Below are positions 16,290 through 24,360 of a DNA stretch of 46,701 nt, in pieces (position 1 is the first letter of the stretch; each line of letters opens with the position of its first letter). The stretch is taken from the NCBI RefSeq assembly GCF_037892545.1, contig NZ_JBBKBG010000020.1, positions 1-46,701 of the forward strand, in the 5' to 3' direction. The stretch is from Pseudogracilibacillus sp037892545. Its GTDB lineage: Bacteria; Bacillota; Bacilli; Bacillales; Amphibacillaceae. Under the pieces are notes generated by a model, which worked only from the letters and a program-made list of their open reading frames with translations, was not told the DNA's origin and did no database searches. The translations under genes were made by a program, and so were the position numbers.

Positions 16290-16913
16290 GTGTATATTGT
16301 TATTATTATTTTATTAGGCTATTTATTTGGATGTTTAAATGGTTCGCAAATGATTGGCAAATTAAAAAATATGAATATAAAACAGAGTGGCATGAAAAAT
16401 GCGGGTGCAACAAATACGACTATTTTGCTCGGTTGGAAATTCGGATTTATCGTCGCATTTATTGATATTATAAAAGCGGTTATTTCATTGATGGTTGCAA
16501 CCGTCTTTTTAAACAAAGTTGGTGTTGCCATTGAATGGCATGTTTTATTATTATATGTGAATGCATTATTCGTTATCGTTGGGCATAATTATCCAATTCA
16601 GATGAGCTTTCATGGTGGAAAGGGTACGGCATCCTTATTCGGTGTTCTATTATTTATCGATTGGAAGTTTGCGGTGTTAGGGCTATTTATTTTATTATTA
16701 TTCGCAATCGTGACAAACTATTTTGTAACTGGAACATTGATGCTATACCTATCTTTCATCGGGTATTCGCTCTATTATTTTGGGCGTGGTCCAGCGATGA
16801 TTGCATGTTTATTTACGATGTTGTTCGTTGTGAAACACGTTGAAAACGCGAAACGGATTATCAATAAAGAAGAAGTAAAAGTGACGAGCCTCTTCAGAAG
16901 GGAAGTAAGTTAA
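16290..16913 (+). CDS. PlsY-like glycerol-3-phosphate acyltransferase
   Basis: A 207-residue membrane protein with five to seven helices and the PlsY motifs in degenerate form. Motif 1 reads SGMKNAGATNT instead of the usual GSGNxGATN, while the phosphate-binding motif VGHNYPIQMSFHGGKGTAS is well kept. PlsY transfers acyl groups from acyl-phosphate to glycerol-3-phosphate, the first step of phospholipid synthesis. The changed motif 1 suggests a paralogue rather than the main PlsY, which would lie elsewhere. The GTG start is 7 bp after AAGGAGG. The next gene follows after 1 bp. Confidence 0.75.
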   Translation: MYIVIIILLGYLFGCLNGSQMIGKLKNMNIKQSGMKNAGATNTTILLGWKFGFIVAFIDIIKAVISLMVATVFLNKVGVAIEWHVLLLYVNALFVIVGHNYPIQMSFHGGKGTASLFGVLLFIDWKFAVLGLFILLLFAIVTNYFVTGTLMLYLSFIGYSLYYFGRGPAMIACLFTMLFVVKHVENAKRIINKEEVKVTSLFRREVS

Positions 16914-16914
16914 G

Positions 16915-17397
16915 TTGACCTACTTATATTGGACATTGATCATTATTTTGTTTATCCTTAGCTTTATAGGTGTGTTTGTGCCAATTATTCCTGCTGTACT
17001 TTTATTGTGGGGTGGCTTTTTATTATACCATTTTATGATCGATACAGAATCGTTATCGGTCATTTTTTGGGTCACTTCAGCTGTCTTGACAGGTGTGTTG
17101 TTCTTAGCTGAATTTTGGACCAATCGATATTATGTTAAAAAGTATGGTGGGTCTAAAACTAGTGAATGGGGCGCCGTTGTCGGTATTATAATCGGTACAT
17201 TTTTATTTCCGCCATTAAGTATTATTATATTGCCATTGTTGTTTGTATTTTTCATTGAATTAATTGAAAGAAAAACAGTAAAAGAGGCTACTTTCGCGAT
17301 GTATGGTGCATTTTTGGGTTTTTTAAGTGGTGTTTTTGCTAAAATTTTCATTCAACTTATGATGATTATTTTCTTTATGAGTCAAATTATATTTTGA
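16915..17397 (+). CDS. DUF456 family membrane protein (YqgC-like)
   Basis: A 160-residue integral membrane protein with three to four hydrophobic segments and the DUF456 pattern: an N-terminal GVFVPIIPA motif, then FWTNRYYVKKYGGSKTSEWGA, then a glycine-rich GIIIGTFLFPP helix. Function is unknown. The start is a TTG right after the previous stop with GGGAAG 4-5 bp upstream, so it is translationally coupled to the PlsY-like gene, hinting at a membrane-lipid-related role. No clear terminator follows. Confidence 0.75.
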   Translation: MTYLYWTLIIILFILSFIGVFVPIIPAVLLLWGGFLLYHFMIDTESLSVIFWVTSAVLTGVLFLAEFWTNRYYVKKYGGSKTSEWGAVVGIIIGTFLFPPLSIIILPLLFVFFIELIERKTVKEATFAMYGAFLGFLSGVFAKIFIQLMMIIFFMSQIIF

Positions 17398-17419
17398 TGA
17401 AAATTGTCGAGTATTCATC

Positions 17420-17459
17420 ATTTCCCGGGAAATATAGTGGAAATTGCCGAATGTTTCCT
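17420..17459. promoter_or_regulatory. Palindromes upstream of pdxK
   Basis: ATTTCCCGGGAAAT (17420-17433) is a perfect 14-bp palindrome. It is followed by GGAAA-N9/10-TTTCC at 17439-17459. They sit between the DUF456 gene and pdxK with no U-run, so they could be protein-binding sites. No regulator is suggested by the context. Confidence 0.3.
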
Positions 17460-17510
17460 CTAAAATGAGTGTGATAAAGCAATTAATTTTAGGGGAAAGA
17501 AGGATTAAAC

Positions 17511-18347
17511 ATGGAAAAACCAGCAAGAGCATTGACCATTGCCGGTTCAGCAGCCGGTGGTAGTGCGGGGATTCAAGCGGATTTGAAAACGTTTCAAGAG
17601 TTAGATGTATATGGTATGAGTACAATTACAGCGATTGTTGGCCGCCATCCTGAAACAGATAAAAATGTTCACCCACAATCAATTGAGGCGATAGAGGCAC
17701 AGTTCGATACAGCGAATAAGCAAATTGCTTTTGATGCAATAAAGACAGGGATGCTATTTTCAAAAGAAGTGATTGAAACGGTTTCGACATTAATTGAATC
17801 AGTTGATGTAGAGCATATCGTTGTCGATCCGGTAATGGTTGGAAAATTAGATTCTAAGTTATTAAAGGAAGACGCGATTGTTGCATTGAAGGAAAAACTA
17901 ATTCCATTAGCTACCGTTATTACACCAAATATGACAGAGGCATCTATTTTATTAAATGATCGCCCATTGAAGACGGTGGATGATCTAAAACAAGCGGCGA
18001 TTGATCTACATGAGTTAGGGCCAGCATTTGTTTTAGTAAAAGGTGGAAGATTAGATGGTCCTGCTGTAGATGTGTTGTATGAAGGGACGAAGCTGACAAC
18101 ATTAGAAGCTCCAAGAATCGATACGGTAAATACAAGTGGAGCAGGATGCACGTATTCTGCTGCGATTGCTGCATATTTAGCAAAAGGAAAAAACATTCAC
18201 GATGCTGTGGCATTAGCGAAAAGTTTTATTACGACAGCGATTGAACATAGTTTTTCCTACAATGATATGGTTGGTCCGACATATCATGCAGCAGAACGGA
18301 AATTTGGCGAAGCACATCACATTCAAATCCATACGAAAAAAATATAA
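17511..18347 (+). CDS. pdxK: Pyridoxal/HMP kinase, PdxK of the ThiD family
   Basis: A 278-residue ribokinase-superfamily kinase. It keeps GIQADLKTFQELDVYGMS, DPVMV, the TPNMTEAS segment and the anion-hole/catalytic motif NTSGAGCTYSAA; the GAGC cysteine is typical of the B. subtilis PdxK group, which phosphorylates pyridoxal, pyridoxine and hydroxymethylpyrimidine. The N-terminal substrate loop reads AGSAAGGSAG, where most relatives have GSD-x-SGGAG; loss of that Asp is noteworthy. AGAAGG is 7 bp before the ATG. It may be co-transcribed with pncA, 20 bp downstream, pairing B6 and NAD salvage. Confidence 0.82.
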   Translation: MEKPARALTIAGSAAGGSAGIQADLKTFQELDVYGMSTITAIVGRHPETDKNVHPQSIEAIEAQFDTANKQIAFDAIKTGMLFSKEVIETVSTLIESVDVEHIVVDPVMVGKLDSKLLKEDAIVALKEKLIPLATVITPNMTEASILLNDRPLKTVDDLKQAAIDLHELGPAFVLVKGGRLDGPAVDVLYEGTKLTTLEAPRIDTVNTSGAGCTYSAAIAAYLAKGKNIHDAVALAKSFITTAIEHSFSYNDMVGPTYHAAERKFGEAHHIQIHTKKI

Positions 18348-18367
18348 TTTATCCTGGAGGTATTTCT

Positions 18368-18919
18368 GTGAAAAAAGCATTAATCAATATTGATTATACG
18401 TATGATTTTGTTGCAGAGGATGGAAAGTTAACTTGTGGAGCACCAGGACAAGCATTAGAAGATAGTATCGTGCAGCTTACAAAGGAATTTATTGAAAATG
18501 GTGATTTTGTCGCATTTGGCATTGATGCACATGAAGAAGGAGACAAGTACCATCCAGAATCGGCATTGTTCCCACCACATAATATTGTTGGAACAAGTGG
18601 CATGGAATTATATGGGGCTTTAAAAACGTTATACGAACAACATAAAACAGACGAGAATGTTTATTACTTTGAAAAAACAAGGTATAGTGCATTTGCTGGA
18701 ACCAATTTAGAAATAAAATTACGTGAACGTCGAATTGAAGAAGTGCATTTAGTTGGTGTATGTACGGATATTTGTATTTTACATACCGCAGTTGATGCAT
18801 ATAACAAAGGTTTTAAAATTGTTGTCCATGAAAATGGGGTAGCAAGTTTTAATCAAAAAGGACATGAATGGGCATTAGAACATTTCGTAAATACGTTAGG
18901 TGCAACGGTTGTGAAGTAA
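18368..18919 (+). CDS. pncA: Nicotinamidase PncA (isochorismatase family)
   Basis: A 183-residue cysteine hydrolase, the same length as and closely similar to B. subtilis PncA (YueJ). It converts nicotinamide to nicotinic acid for NAD salvage. The catalytic triad is Asp9 (INIDYTYDF), Lys in FEKTRYSAFAGT and Cys in VGVCTDICILHT. The metal-binding D-x-H appears as IDAHEEGD. The start is GTG at 18368 with TGGAGG 6 bp upstream. Confidence 0.92.
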   Translation: MKKALINIDYTYDFVAEDGKLTCGAPGQALEDSIVQLTKEFIENGDFVAFGIDAHEEGDKYHPESALFPPHNIVGTSGMELYGALKTLYEQHKTDENVYYFEKTRYSAFAGTNLEIKLRERRIEEVHLVGVCTDICILHTAVDAYNKGFKIVVHENGVASFNQKGHEWALEHFVNTLGATVVK

Positions 18920-18945
18920 GTTTTTGAATTTGTATCACAAATTTA

Positions 18946-18973
18946 TTGACAATTGTAAAGATTTTGCTATGAT
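18946..18973 (+). promoter_or_regulatory. Sigma-A-type promoter of the serA T-box leader
   Basis: A perfect TTGACA (18946-18951) and TATGAT (18968-18973) are separated by 16 bp, directly upstream of the T-box leader. Confidence 0.8.
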
Positions 18974-18979
18974 AAAGAT

Positions 18980-19247
18980 GAAAACTAAATGACATAATTA
19001 TGACGAGAAAGACATGTTTGTTAATTTGGTAGCAAAAGAGAGCTAGTGGTTGGTGAAAACTAGTGCATTGAATTAATGAATAGCCCTTTTGAATAGACGG
19101 ACAGAATGAAGTATGTTCGTACGTACAGTGTGCGTTAAACACGAAGCCAATGAAGACTATATGAATACATATAGTGAAAAAGGGTGGTACCGCGTAAATA
19201 TAACTTTTCGCCCCTTATTTTATAAGGGGTGGAAGGTTTTTTTATTT
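18980..19247 (+). promoter_or_regulatory. T-box leader of serA, serine-specific (AGC specifier)
   Basis: All parts of a tRNA-sensing T-box are present. Stem I has the distal arm CTAGT-GGTTGGTGAAA-ACTAG (about 19040-19063) and an AGAGAGC bulge. The specifier loop reads GAAU-AGC-C, placing Ser codon AGC at 19082-19084, in the same position as GAAA-GGC-A of B. subtilis glyQS. The T-box sequence AGGGTGGTACCGCG lies at 19181-19194. The terminator hairpin CGCCCCTTA/TAAGGGG with a T-run is at 19209-19247. Uncharged tRNA-Ser should allow serA transcription. Confidence 0.92.
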
Positions 19248-19359
19248 TTATAAAAAAGAAAGAAGGGTTGTCCAGCAAAAGAAGAGCGCTAGCAAGATAT
19301 GGTTGGAAGAATTGAGCGAATTATACGAAATTTTACTTAATATGAGGAGGACTACGGTC

Positions 19360-20943
19360 GTGTTCAAAATTTTAATTAGTGATCCTTTAAGTGAGGATGG
19401 AATTTACCCATTAAGACAGGCAGATAATTTAGAAGTTGTGATTGAAACAGATTTAACAGAGGAACAGTTATTGCAAAGAATTCCAGAGTTTGATGGTTTA
19501 TTAGTACGAAGCCAAACACAAGTAACTCGTGAAGTGATTGAAAAGGGCCATAATTTAAAAGTAATTGGTCGTGCTGGTGTTGGGGTTGATAACATCGATT
19601 TAGATGCTGCGACAGAAAATGGTATTATCGTTGTGAATGCACCAGATGGAAATACAAACTCAGCTGCAGAACATACGATGGCTATGCTAATGTCTTTAGC
19701 GAGAAACATTCCACAAGCTTACTTATCTATTAAAGAGAAAAAGTGGGATCGTAAATCTTATGTTGGGGTAGAATTACGTGATAAAGTTCTAGGAATTATC
19801 GGATTAGGTCGTATCGGTGCAGAAGTAGCACGCCGTGCGAAAGGACAACGTATGAAAGTAATCGCATATGATCCGTTCTTTACAGAGGAGAAGGCTGAAG
19901 CGATGGGCATTGGGTATGCAACATTTGACCAAGTGCTAGAGGAAGCAGATTTTATTACGGTTCATACACCGTTAATGAAAGAAACACGTCATATTATTAA
20001 TGAGGACGCATTTGCAAAAATGAAAGACGGCGTTCGTATTATTAACTGTGCACGTGGAGGAATCATTCAAGAGGATCATTTATATGATGCTGTTGTTAGT
20101 GGCAAGGTTGCTGGTGCAGCGCTGGACGTTTTTGAAGAGGAGCCAGCCGTAGACCATAAAGTATTAACATTACCACAAGTTATTGCGACGCCACATTTAG
20201 GTGCAAGTACAGTAGAGGCGCAAGAGAATGTTGCTATTGATGTAAGTGAAGACGTCGTCCATATTTTATCTGGTGGTTTGGCTAGAAACCCAGTAAATAT
20301 TCCATCTGTACCACGTGAAATTATGCGTAAAATTGAACCATATTTCTACTTATCAGAAAAACTTGGTAAGTTCTTAGCGCAATTAGATGCGGGTGCGATT
20401 GAAGAAATTAATATTAATTATGCTGGAGATTTAACTGCTTTAGAAATTGCTCCATTAACGCAAAACACGTTAAAAGGTTTATTAAGCAAATATGTAGGTG
20501 CGCGTGTAAACAATGTTAACGCAAGCTACTTAGCAGAACGTCGTGGCATTACAGTTCATGAAAATAAAACATCAGCAGCTCGTGGATTTACCAACTTAAT
20601 GACAGTTGAAATCGTAACGAAGGATGCAACACGTCGTGTATCTGGAACTTTATTAAATGGTTTAGGATCACGTATCGTTAAAGTAGATGACTACAGCATG
20701 GATGTCATTCCAGAAGGTCATTTAGTATTAATCCATCACCAAGACCAGCCTGGTGCAATCGGTCGTGTCGGAAACTTACTTGCTGCAAATGATGTAAACA
20801 TCGCAACAATGCAAGTAGGTCGCTCAAAAATTGGTGGAAATGCGATTATGATGCTAACAATCGACCGTCCATTAACTGATGATGAAGTCAATCAGATCCG
20901 TGAGATGGAAGGATTTGAAAAGGTTACAAAAGTTGATCTATAA
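19360..20943 (+). CDS. serA: D-3-phosphoglycerate dehydrogenase SerA
   Basis: A 527-residue type 1 PGDH, the first step of serine synthesis. The substrate/nucleotide-binding core (about 1-315) shows GRAGVGVDNID, the Rossmann motif GIIGLGRIGAEVARRA, INCARGGIIQE and the catalytic His in TPHLGAST. An allosteric substrate-binding domain (about 325-440) and a C-terminal ACT domain (about 450-527, HHQDQPGAIGRVG) follow. The frame is open from 19303, but GAGGAGG is 9 bp before the GTG at 19360, which gives MFKILISDPL, matching B. subtilis SerA in length (525). About 110 bp separates the T-box terminator from this start. Confidence 0.95.
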   Translation: MFKILISDPLSEDGIYPLRQADNLEVVIETDLTEEQLLQRIPEFDGLLVRSQTQVTREVIEKGHNLKVIGRAGVGVDNIDLDAATENGIIVVNAPDGNTNSAAEHTMAMLMSLARNIPQAYLSIKEKKWDRKSYVGVELRDKVLGIIGLGRIGAEVARRAKGQRMKVIAYDPFFTEEKAEAMGIGYATFDQVLEEADFITVHTPLMKETRHIINEDAFAKMKDGVRIINCARGGIIQEDHLYDAVVSGKVAGAALDVFEEEPAVDHKVLTLPQVIATPHLGASTVEAQENVAIDVSEDVVHILSGGLARNPVNIPSVPREIMRKIEPYFYLSEKLGKFLAQLDAGAIEEININYAGDLTALEIAPLTQNTLKGLLSKYVGARVNNVNASYLAERRGITVHENKTSAARGFTNLMTVEIVTKDATRRVSGTLLNGLGSRIVKVDDYSMDVIPEGHLVLIHHQDQPGAIGRVGNLLAANDVNIATMQVGRSKIGGNAIMMLTIDRPLTDDEVNQIREMEGFEKVTKVDL

Positions 20944-20956
20944 ATTGCATAAAAAA

Positions 20957-20988
20957 TCGAAGAGGCTAATAGCTTCTTCGGTTTTTTG
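20957..20988 (+). terminator. Rho-independent terminator of serA
   Basis: CGAAGAGGCT (20958-20967), loop AAT, AGCTTCTTCG (20971-20980): ten pairs with one G-T wobble, then G and six T. Confidence 0.9.
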
Positions 20989-21022
20989 TTTTTATAGTGG
21001 TTATGCTTATTTTTATTCTTCA

Positions 21023-21764
21023 TTGTATCTACCACACGTTGAATTGCATCTATTTTCGCGTTTGTTGCATCTAAAATTTTGTTTATTGCATCTATTTTCG
21101 TGTTCGTTGCATCTAAAATTAGTTTATTGCATCTGATTTCGTGTTCGTTGCATCTAAATTTTATTTATTGCATCTGATTTCGCGTTCATTGCATCTGAAA
21201 TTCATTTATTGCATCTATTTTCGCGTTCGTTGCATCTAAAATTTTTTTATTGCATCTGATTTCGCGTTCGTTGCATCTAAATTTTTTTTATTGCATCTGA
21301 TTTCGTGTTCGTTGCATCTAAAATTCATTTATTGCATCTGTTTTTGCGTACGTTGCATCTAAAATTCATTTATTGCATCTGATTTCGTGTTCGTTGCATC
21401 TGAAACTTGTTTATTGCATCTGATTTCGTGTTCGTTGCATCTAAAATTTTTTTATTGCATCTGATTTCGCGTTTGTTGCATCTGAAATTTTTTTATTGCA
21501 TCTGATTTCGCGTACGTTGCATCTGAAATTCATTTATTGCATCTATTTTCGCGTACGTTGCATCTGAAATTTGTTTATTGCATCTGATTTCGCATTCGTT
21601 GCATCTAAAATTCATTTATTGCATCTGTTTTGCTTGGAGTTGCATCTAAACTTCCATCCATCGCATCTGTTCAACTCGTGATCACATCTACACTTTCATT
21701 ATCGCACCTTTTCCATCCAGAGTCGCACCCATTACACTCGCCATCGCATCTACTAGTGACACGT
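21023..21764. repeat. TTGCATC array 1: about 36 units alternating 20/21 bp
   Basis: From 21023 to 21744 a TTGCATCT-like heptamer/octamer starts every 20 or 21 bp, about 36 times. Two half-units alternate: TTGCATCT-RAAATTnnTTTA (20 bp) and TTGCATCT-RWTTTCGYGTTCG (21 bp), giving a 41-bp composite unit through most of the array; the first four spacings are 21 bp. The last five copies (from 21661) are degenerate (TCGCATCT, TCACATCT, TCGCACCT). The 41-bp period breaks reading frames, so it is not coding. It fills the space between the serA terminator and the proS promoter. There are no unique spacers, so it is not CRISPR. Confidence 0.9.
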
Positions 21765-21784
21765 TTCACCTCAAATGTGCATGC

Positions 21785-21813
21785 TTGACAATCGCATATA
21801 GTATGTATATATT
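21785..21813 (+). promoter_or_regulatory. Sigma-A promoter of the proS T-box leader
   Basis: TTGACA (21785-21790), 17 bp, TATATT (21808-21813): near-consensus, 20 bp beyond the last degenerate repeat unit. Confidence 0.85.
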
Positions 21814-21819
21814 TAACAG

Positions 21820-22092
21820 TATACAAGGAAGAAACGTTGATGTGGAATAGTATAGTTTTTACCTCTTTTTACAGAAAGGAAATGGTGATGAGAATTTCCA
21901 AAAGAGCGAACTAGAACCTACCAGCTGAGTTTGTGTTATCTCCTTTTTAAGCTAGGAGTATAATGCACGGTACATACCGTTATAATGAAAGAGTGTATAT
22001 ACGAGAAGCGAACGATCCATTCATTCGTATATAAACAAGGGTGGTACCACCAAATCCTCGGTCCCTTATTGGATTTCGGGGGTATTTTTATG
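21820..22092 (+). promoter_or_regulatory. T-box leader of proS, proline-specific (CCU specifier)
   Basis: Stem I ends in the arm GGAAAT-GGTGATGAGA-ATTTCC (about 21879-21900). Its middle helix is CTCTTTT/AAAAGAG with TAGTTT/GAACTA. The specifier loop reads AGAA-CCU-A with Pro codon CCU at 21917-21919. The T-box AGGGTGGTACCACC is at 22038-22051, and the terminator CCTCGGTCC/GGATTTCGGGG plus T-run ends near 22090. The specifier agrees with the downstream gene, prolyl-tRNA synthetase. Confidence 0.9.
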
Positions 22093-22131
22093 TTTTTTGA
22101 TTGAAAATAATACAAGTGTGAGGGAATAATA

Positions 22132-23568
22132 ATGAGTAAAAAGAAACAATTTGTGGAACAAATTACGTCGATGGAAGAAGACTTTGCACAATGGTATACA
22201 GACGTTGTCAAGGAAGCAGAATTAGTTGATTATGGTCCGGTTCGTGGGACGATGATCATTGAACCATATGGGTTTGCGTTATGGGAAAACATACGTGATG
22301 AACTCGACCGCCAAATTAAAGAAACGGGACATGAGAACGTACAATTCCCACTATTTATTCCTGAAAGTTTATTACAAAAAGAAAAAGATCATGTAGAAGG
22401 TTTCGCACCTGAAGTTGCTTGGGTAACACATGGGGGAGATGGAGAATTAGGAGAACGTATTTGTGTTCGCCCAACATCTGAAGTACTTTTCTGTGATTAC
22501 TATGCAAACAAAATTCATTCTTACCGTGATCTTCCAAAATTATACAACCAATGGGCAAACGTCGTTCGTTGGGAAAAAACGACACGTCCATTTTTACGTT
22601 CGTTAGAGTTTTTATGGCAAGAAGGGCATACGGCACATGCGACACGAGAAGAGGCAGCAGCAGAAACAGACCGTATGTTAGAAGTATATGCAGATGTAGT
22701 AGAAAATTACTTAGCGATACCTGTGCTAAAAGGTCGAAAAACAGAATCTGAAAAATTCGCTGGTGCAGAATATACATTAACGATCGAAACATTAATGCAT
22801 GACGGAAAAGCACTACAAGCTGGAACATCACATTTATTTGGAGATGGATTTTCACGTGCATTTGATATCACGTATTTAGATAAAGAAGGGAAACAACAAT
22901 ACGTACACCAAACTTCATGGGGAATTACAACTCGTTTAATTGGGGCTCTTATTATGGTACATGGAGATAACCGTGGATTAGTCATCCCACCAAAAATTGC
23001 ACCGAAGCAAGTAATGATTGTTCCGATTGCACAACATAAAGAAGGTGTACTGGATCGTGCATATGACTTACGTGATCAATTAGCAAAAATTGCACGAGTG
23101 GATATAGATGCAAGTGATAAAATGCCTGGTTGGAAGTTCAATGAATGTGAAATGAAAGGTTATCCAATTCGTGTAGAAATTGGTCCGAAAGATATCGAGA
23201 AAAACCAAGCAGTACTTGTTCGACGAGATACAGGCGAAAAAGAATTTGTAGCATTAGACGAGATCGAGGCACGTATTCCAGCATTATTAGAAGAAATTCA
23301 ACAAAACTTATTTGATCGAGCATTCGAACATCGCAAGAACAAGACGACTGCTGTTACGAGCGTCGATGAAATGGAAAAAGCATTAGAAGAAAATACTGGA
23401 TTTATGAAAGCAATGTGGTGTGGAGATGAAGCTTGTGAAGAGGAAGTAAAAGAAGCATTACAAGTTACATCAAGATGTATTCCAAGAGAACAAGAAAAAA
23501 TTGCTGACACATGTTTCTGCTGTGGAAAAGAAGCAGATCAAATGGTGTATTGGGCAAGAGCATATTAA
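22132..23568 (+). CDS. proS: Prolyl-tRNA synthetase, archaeal/eukaryotic-type (ProS type 3)
   Basis: A 478-residue class II synthetase of the short type lacking the bacterial editing insertion. Motif 2 is seen in FLRSLEFLWQEGHTAHA and the proline-site TSWGITTRLIGALIMVHGD as motif 3. An anticodon-binding domain follows (about 285-390), then the C-terminal zinc-type domain with CGDEACEEE and CFCCGKEAD ending in the typical WARAY. Type 3 ProS occurs in part of the Bacilli (for example the B. cereus group, which also has a bacterial-type enzyme). Whether this is the only ProS here cannot be seen. It is controlled by the Pro T-box. Confidence 0.94.
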   Translation: MSKKKQFVEQITSMEEDFAQWYTDVVKEAELVDYGPVRGTMIIEPYGFALWENIRDELDRQIKETGHENVQFPLFIPESLLQKEKDHVEGFAPEVAWVTHGGDGELGERICVRPTSEVLFCDYYANKIHSYRDLPKLYNQWANVVRWEKTTRPFLRSLEFLWQEGHTAHATREEAAAETDRMLEVYADVVENYLAIPVLKGRKTESEKFAGAEYTLTIETLMHDGKALQAGTSHLFGDGFSRAFDITYLDKEGKQQYVHQTSWGITTRLIGALIMVHGDNRGLVIPPKIAPKQVMIVPIAQHKEGVLDRAYDLRDQLAKIARVDIDASDKMPGWKFNECEMKGYPIRVEIGPKDIEKNQAVLVRRDTGEKEFVALDEIEARIPALLEEIQQNLFDRAFEHRKNKTTAVTSVDEMEKALEENTGFMKAMWCGDEACEEEVKEALQVTSRCIPREQEKIADTCFCCGKEADQMVYWARAY

Positions 23569-23579
23569 TTAATATAGAT

Positions 23580-23622
23580 AACACCTTTAACTAGTGAACC
23601 ATCCTCTAGTTAAAGGTGTTTT
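23580..23622 (+). terminator. Terminator of proS
   Basis: AACACCTTTAACTAG (23580-23594) pairs perfectly with CTAGTTAAAGGTGTT (23606-23620), followed by TT; the U-tract is short. Confidence 0.8.
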
Positions 23623-23724
23623 GTATGGAGTATATGAAATATGGTTAGGAAAACGAATTTTTATGTAATACTTGTCCATCTATATTATAATAAAAACTAA
23701 ATCGTATTATGAAGGAGAAAGAGT

Positions 23725-24360
23725 ATGATAGGAAATAGACCCGTCATCATTGGGGTAGCAGGGGGAAGTGGTAGTGGAAAGACTTCTGTTACCCGTGCGA
23801 TATGTGAGCGTTTTGGAGAAGAAAAAATATTAGTTATTGAACAGGACTATTATTATAAAGATCAAAGTCACTTAACTTTTGAAGAAAGATTAGAAACAAA
23901 TTATGATCATCCACTCGCATTTGATAATGAATTATTAGTGGAACATGTCAAAACATTATTAAACAATGAACCGATTGAAAAGCCGGTATATGATTATACA
24001 ATACATACGCGTTCCAAAGAAGTGATTCATGTAGAGCCAAAACAAGTCATTATCGTTGAGGGAATCCTCATATTAGAACATTTACCTTTGGTTGAATTAA
24101 TGGATATTAAAGTATTTGTAGATACAGATGCGGACGTACGAATTATTCGCCGCTTATTGCGAGATATTAAAGAACGTGGTCGCTCGTTAGATTCAGTTAT
24201 TCAACAATATATAGAATCTGTACGTCCGATGCACTTGCAATTTGTCGAACCTGCGAAAAGATATGCAGATATTATTATTCCTGAAGGTGGAGAAAATCAT
24301 GTTGCGATTGATTTGCTTGCAACAAAAGTAAAACACATATTAGATGATGTCCAAGCATAA
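23725..24360 (+). CDS. udk: Uridine kinase Udk
   Basis: A 211-residue P-loop kinase phosphorylating uridine and cytidine for pyrimidine salvage. Walker A is GVAGGSGSGKTSV (10-22). EQDYYYKDQSH, YDHPLAFDNELL, KPVYDYTIHTR and IVEGILILEH are all standard Udk motifs, as is RRLLRDIKERGRS. AAGGAG lies upstream of the ATG. A TATAAT at 23686-23691 is the likely -10. Its stop codon directly abuts the stop of the convergent DCC gene, with zero bases between. Confidence 0.94.
   Translation: MIGNRPVIIGVAGGSGSGKTSVTRAICERFGEEKILVIEQDYYYKDQSHLTFEERLETNYDHPLAFDNELLVEHVKTLLNNEPIEKPVYDYTIHTRSKEVIHVEPKQVIIVEGILILEHLPLVELMDIKVFVDTDADVRIIRRLLRDIKERGRSLDSVIQQYIESVRPMHLQFVEPAKRYADIIIPEGGENHVAIDLLATKVKHILDDVQA

Noticed and set aside
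16139..16465. A 108-codon frame overlapping the murB 3' hairpin and the PlsY-like gene
   Set aside because: It lacks a ribosome binding site, reads through the hairpin and overlaps the start of a recognisable gene in another frame.
21023..21764. CRISPR array
   Set aside because: Repeats are short, degenerate and contiguous with two alternating half-units. There are no unique spacers of constant size and no cas genes.
21936..21946. Serine specifier UCU/UCC for the second T-box
   Set aside because: The string lies downstream of stem I; the helix CTCTTTT/AAAAGAG places the specifier loop at GAA-CCU-A, and the downstream gene is a prolyl-tRNA synthetase.
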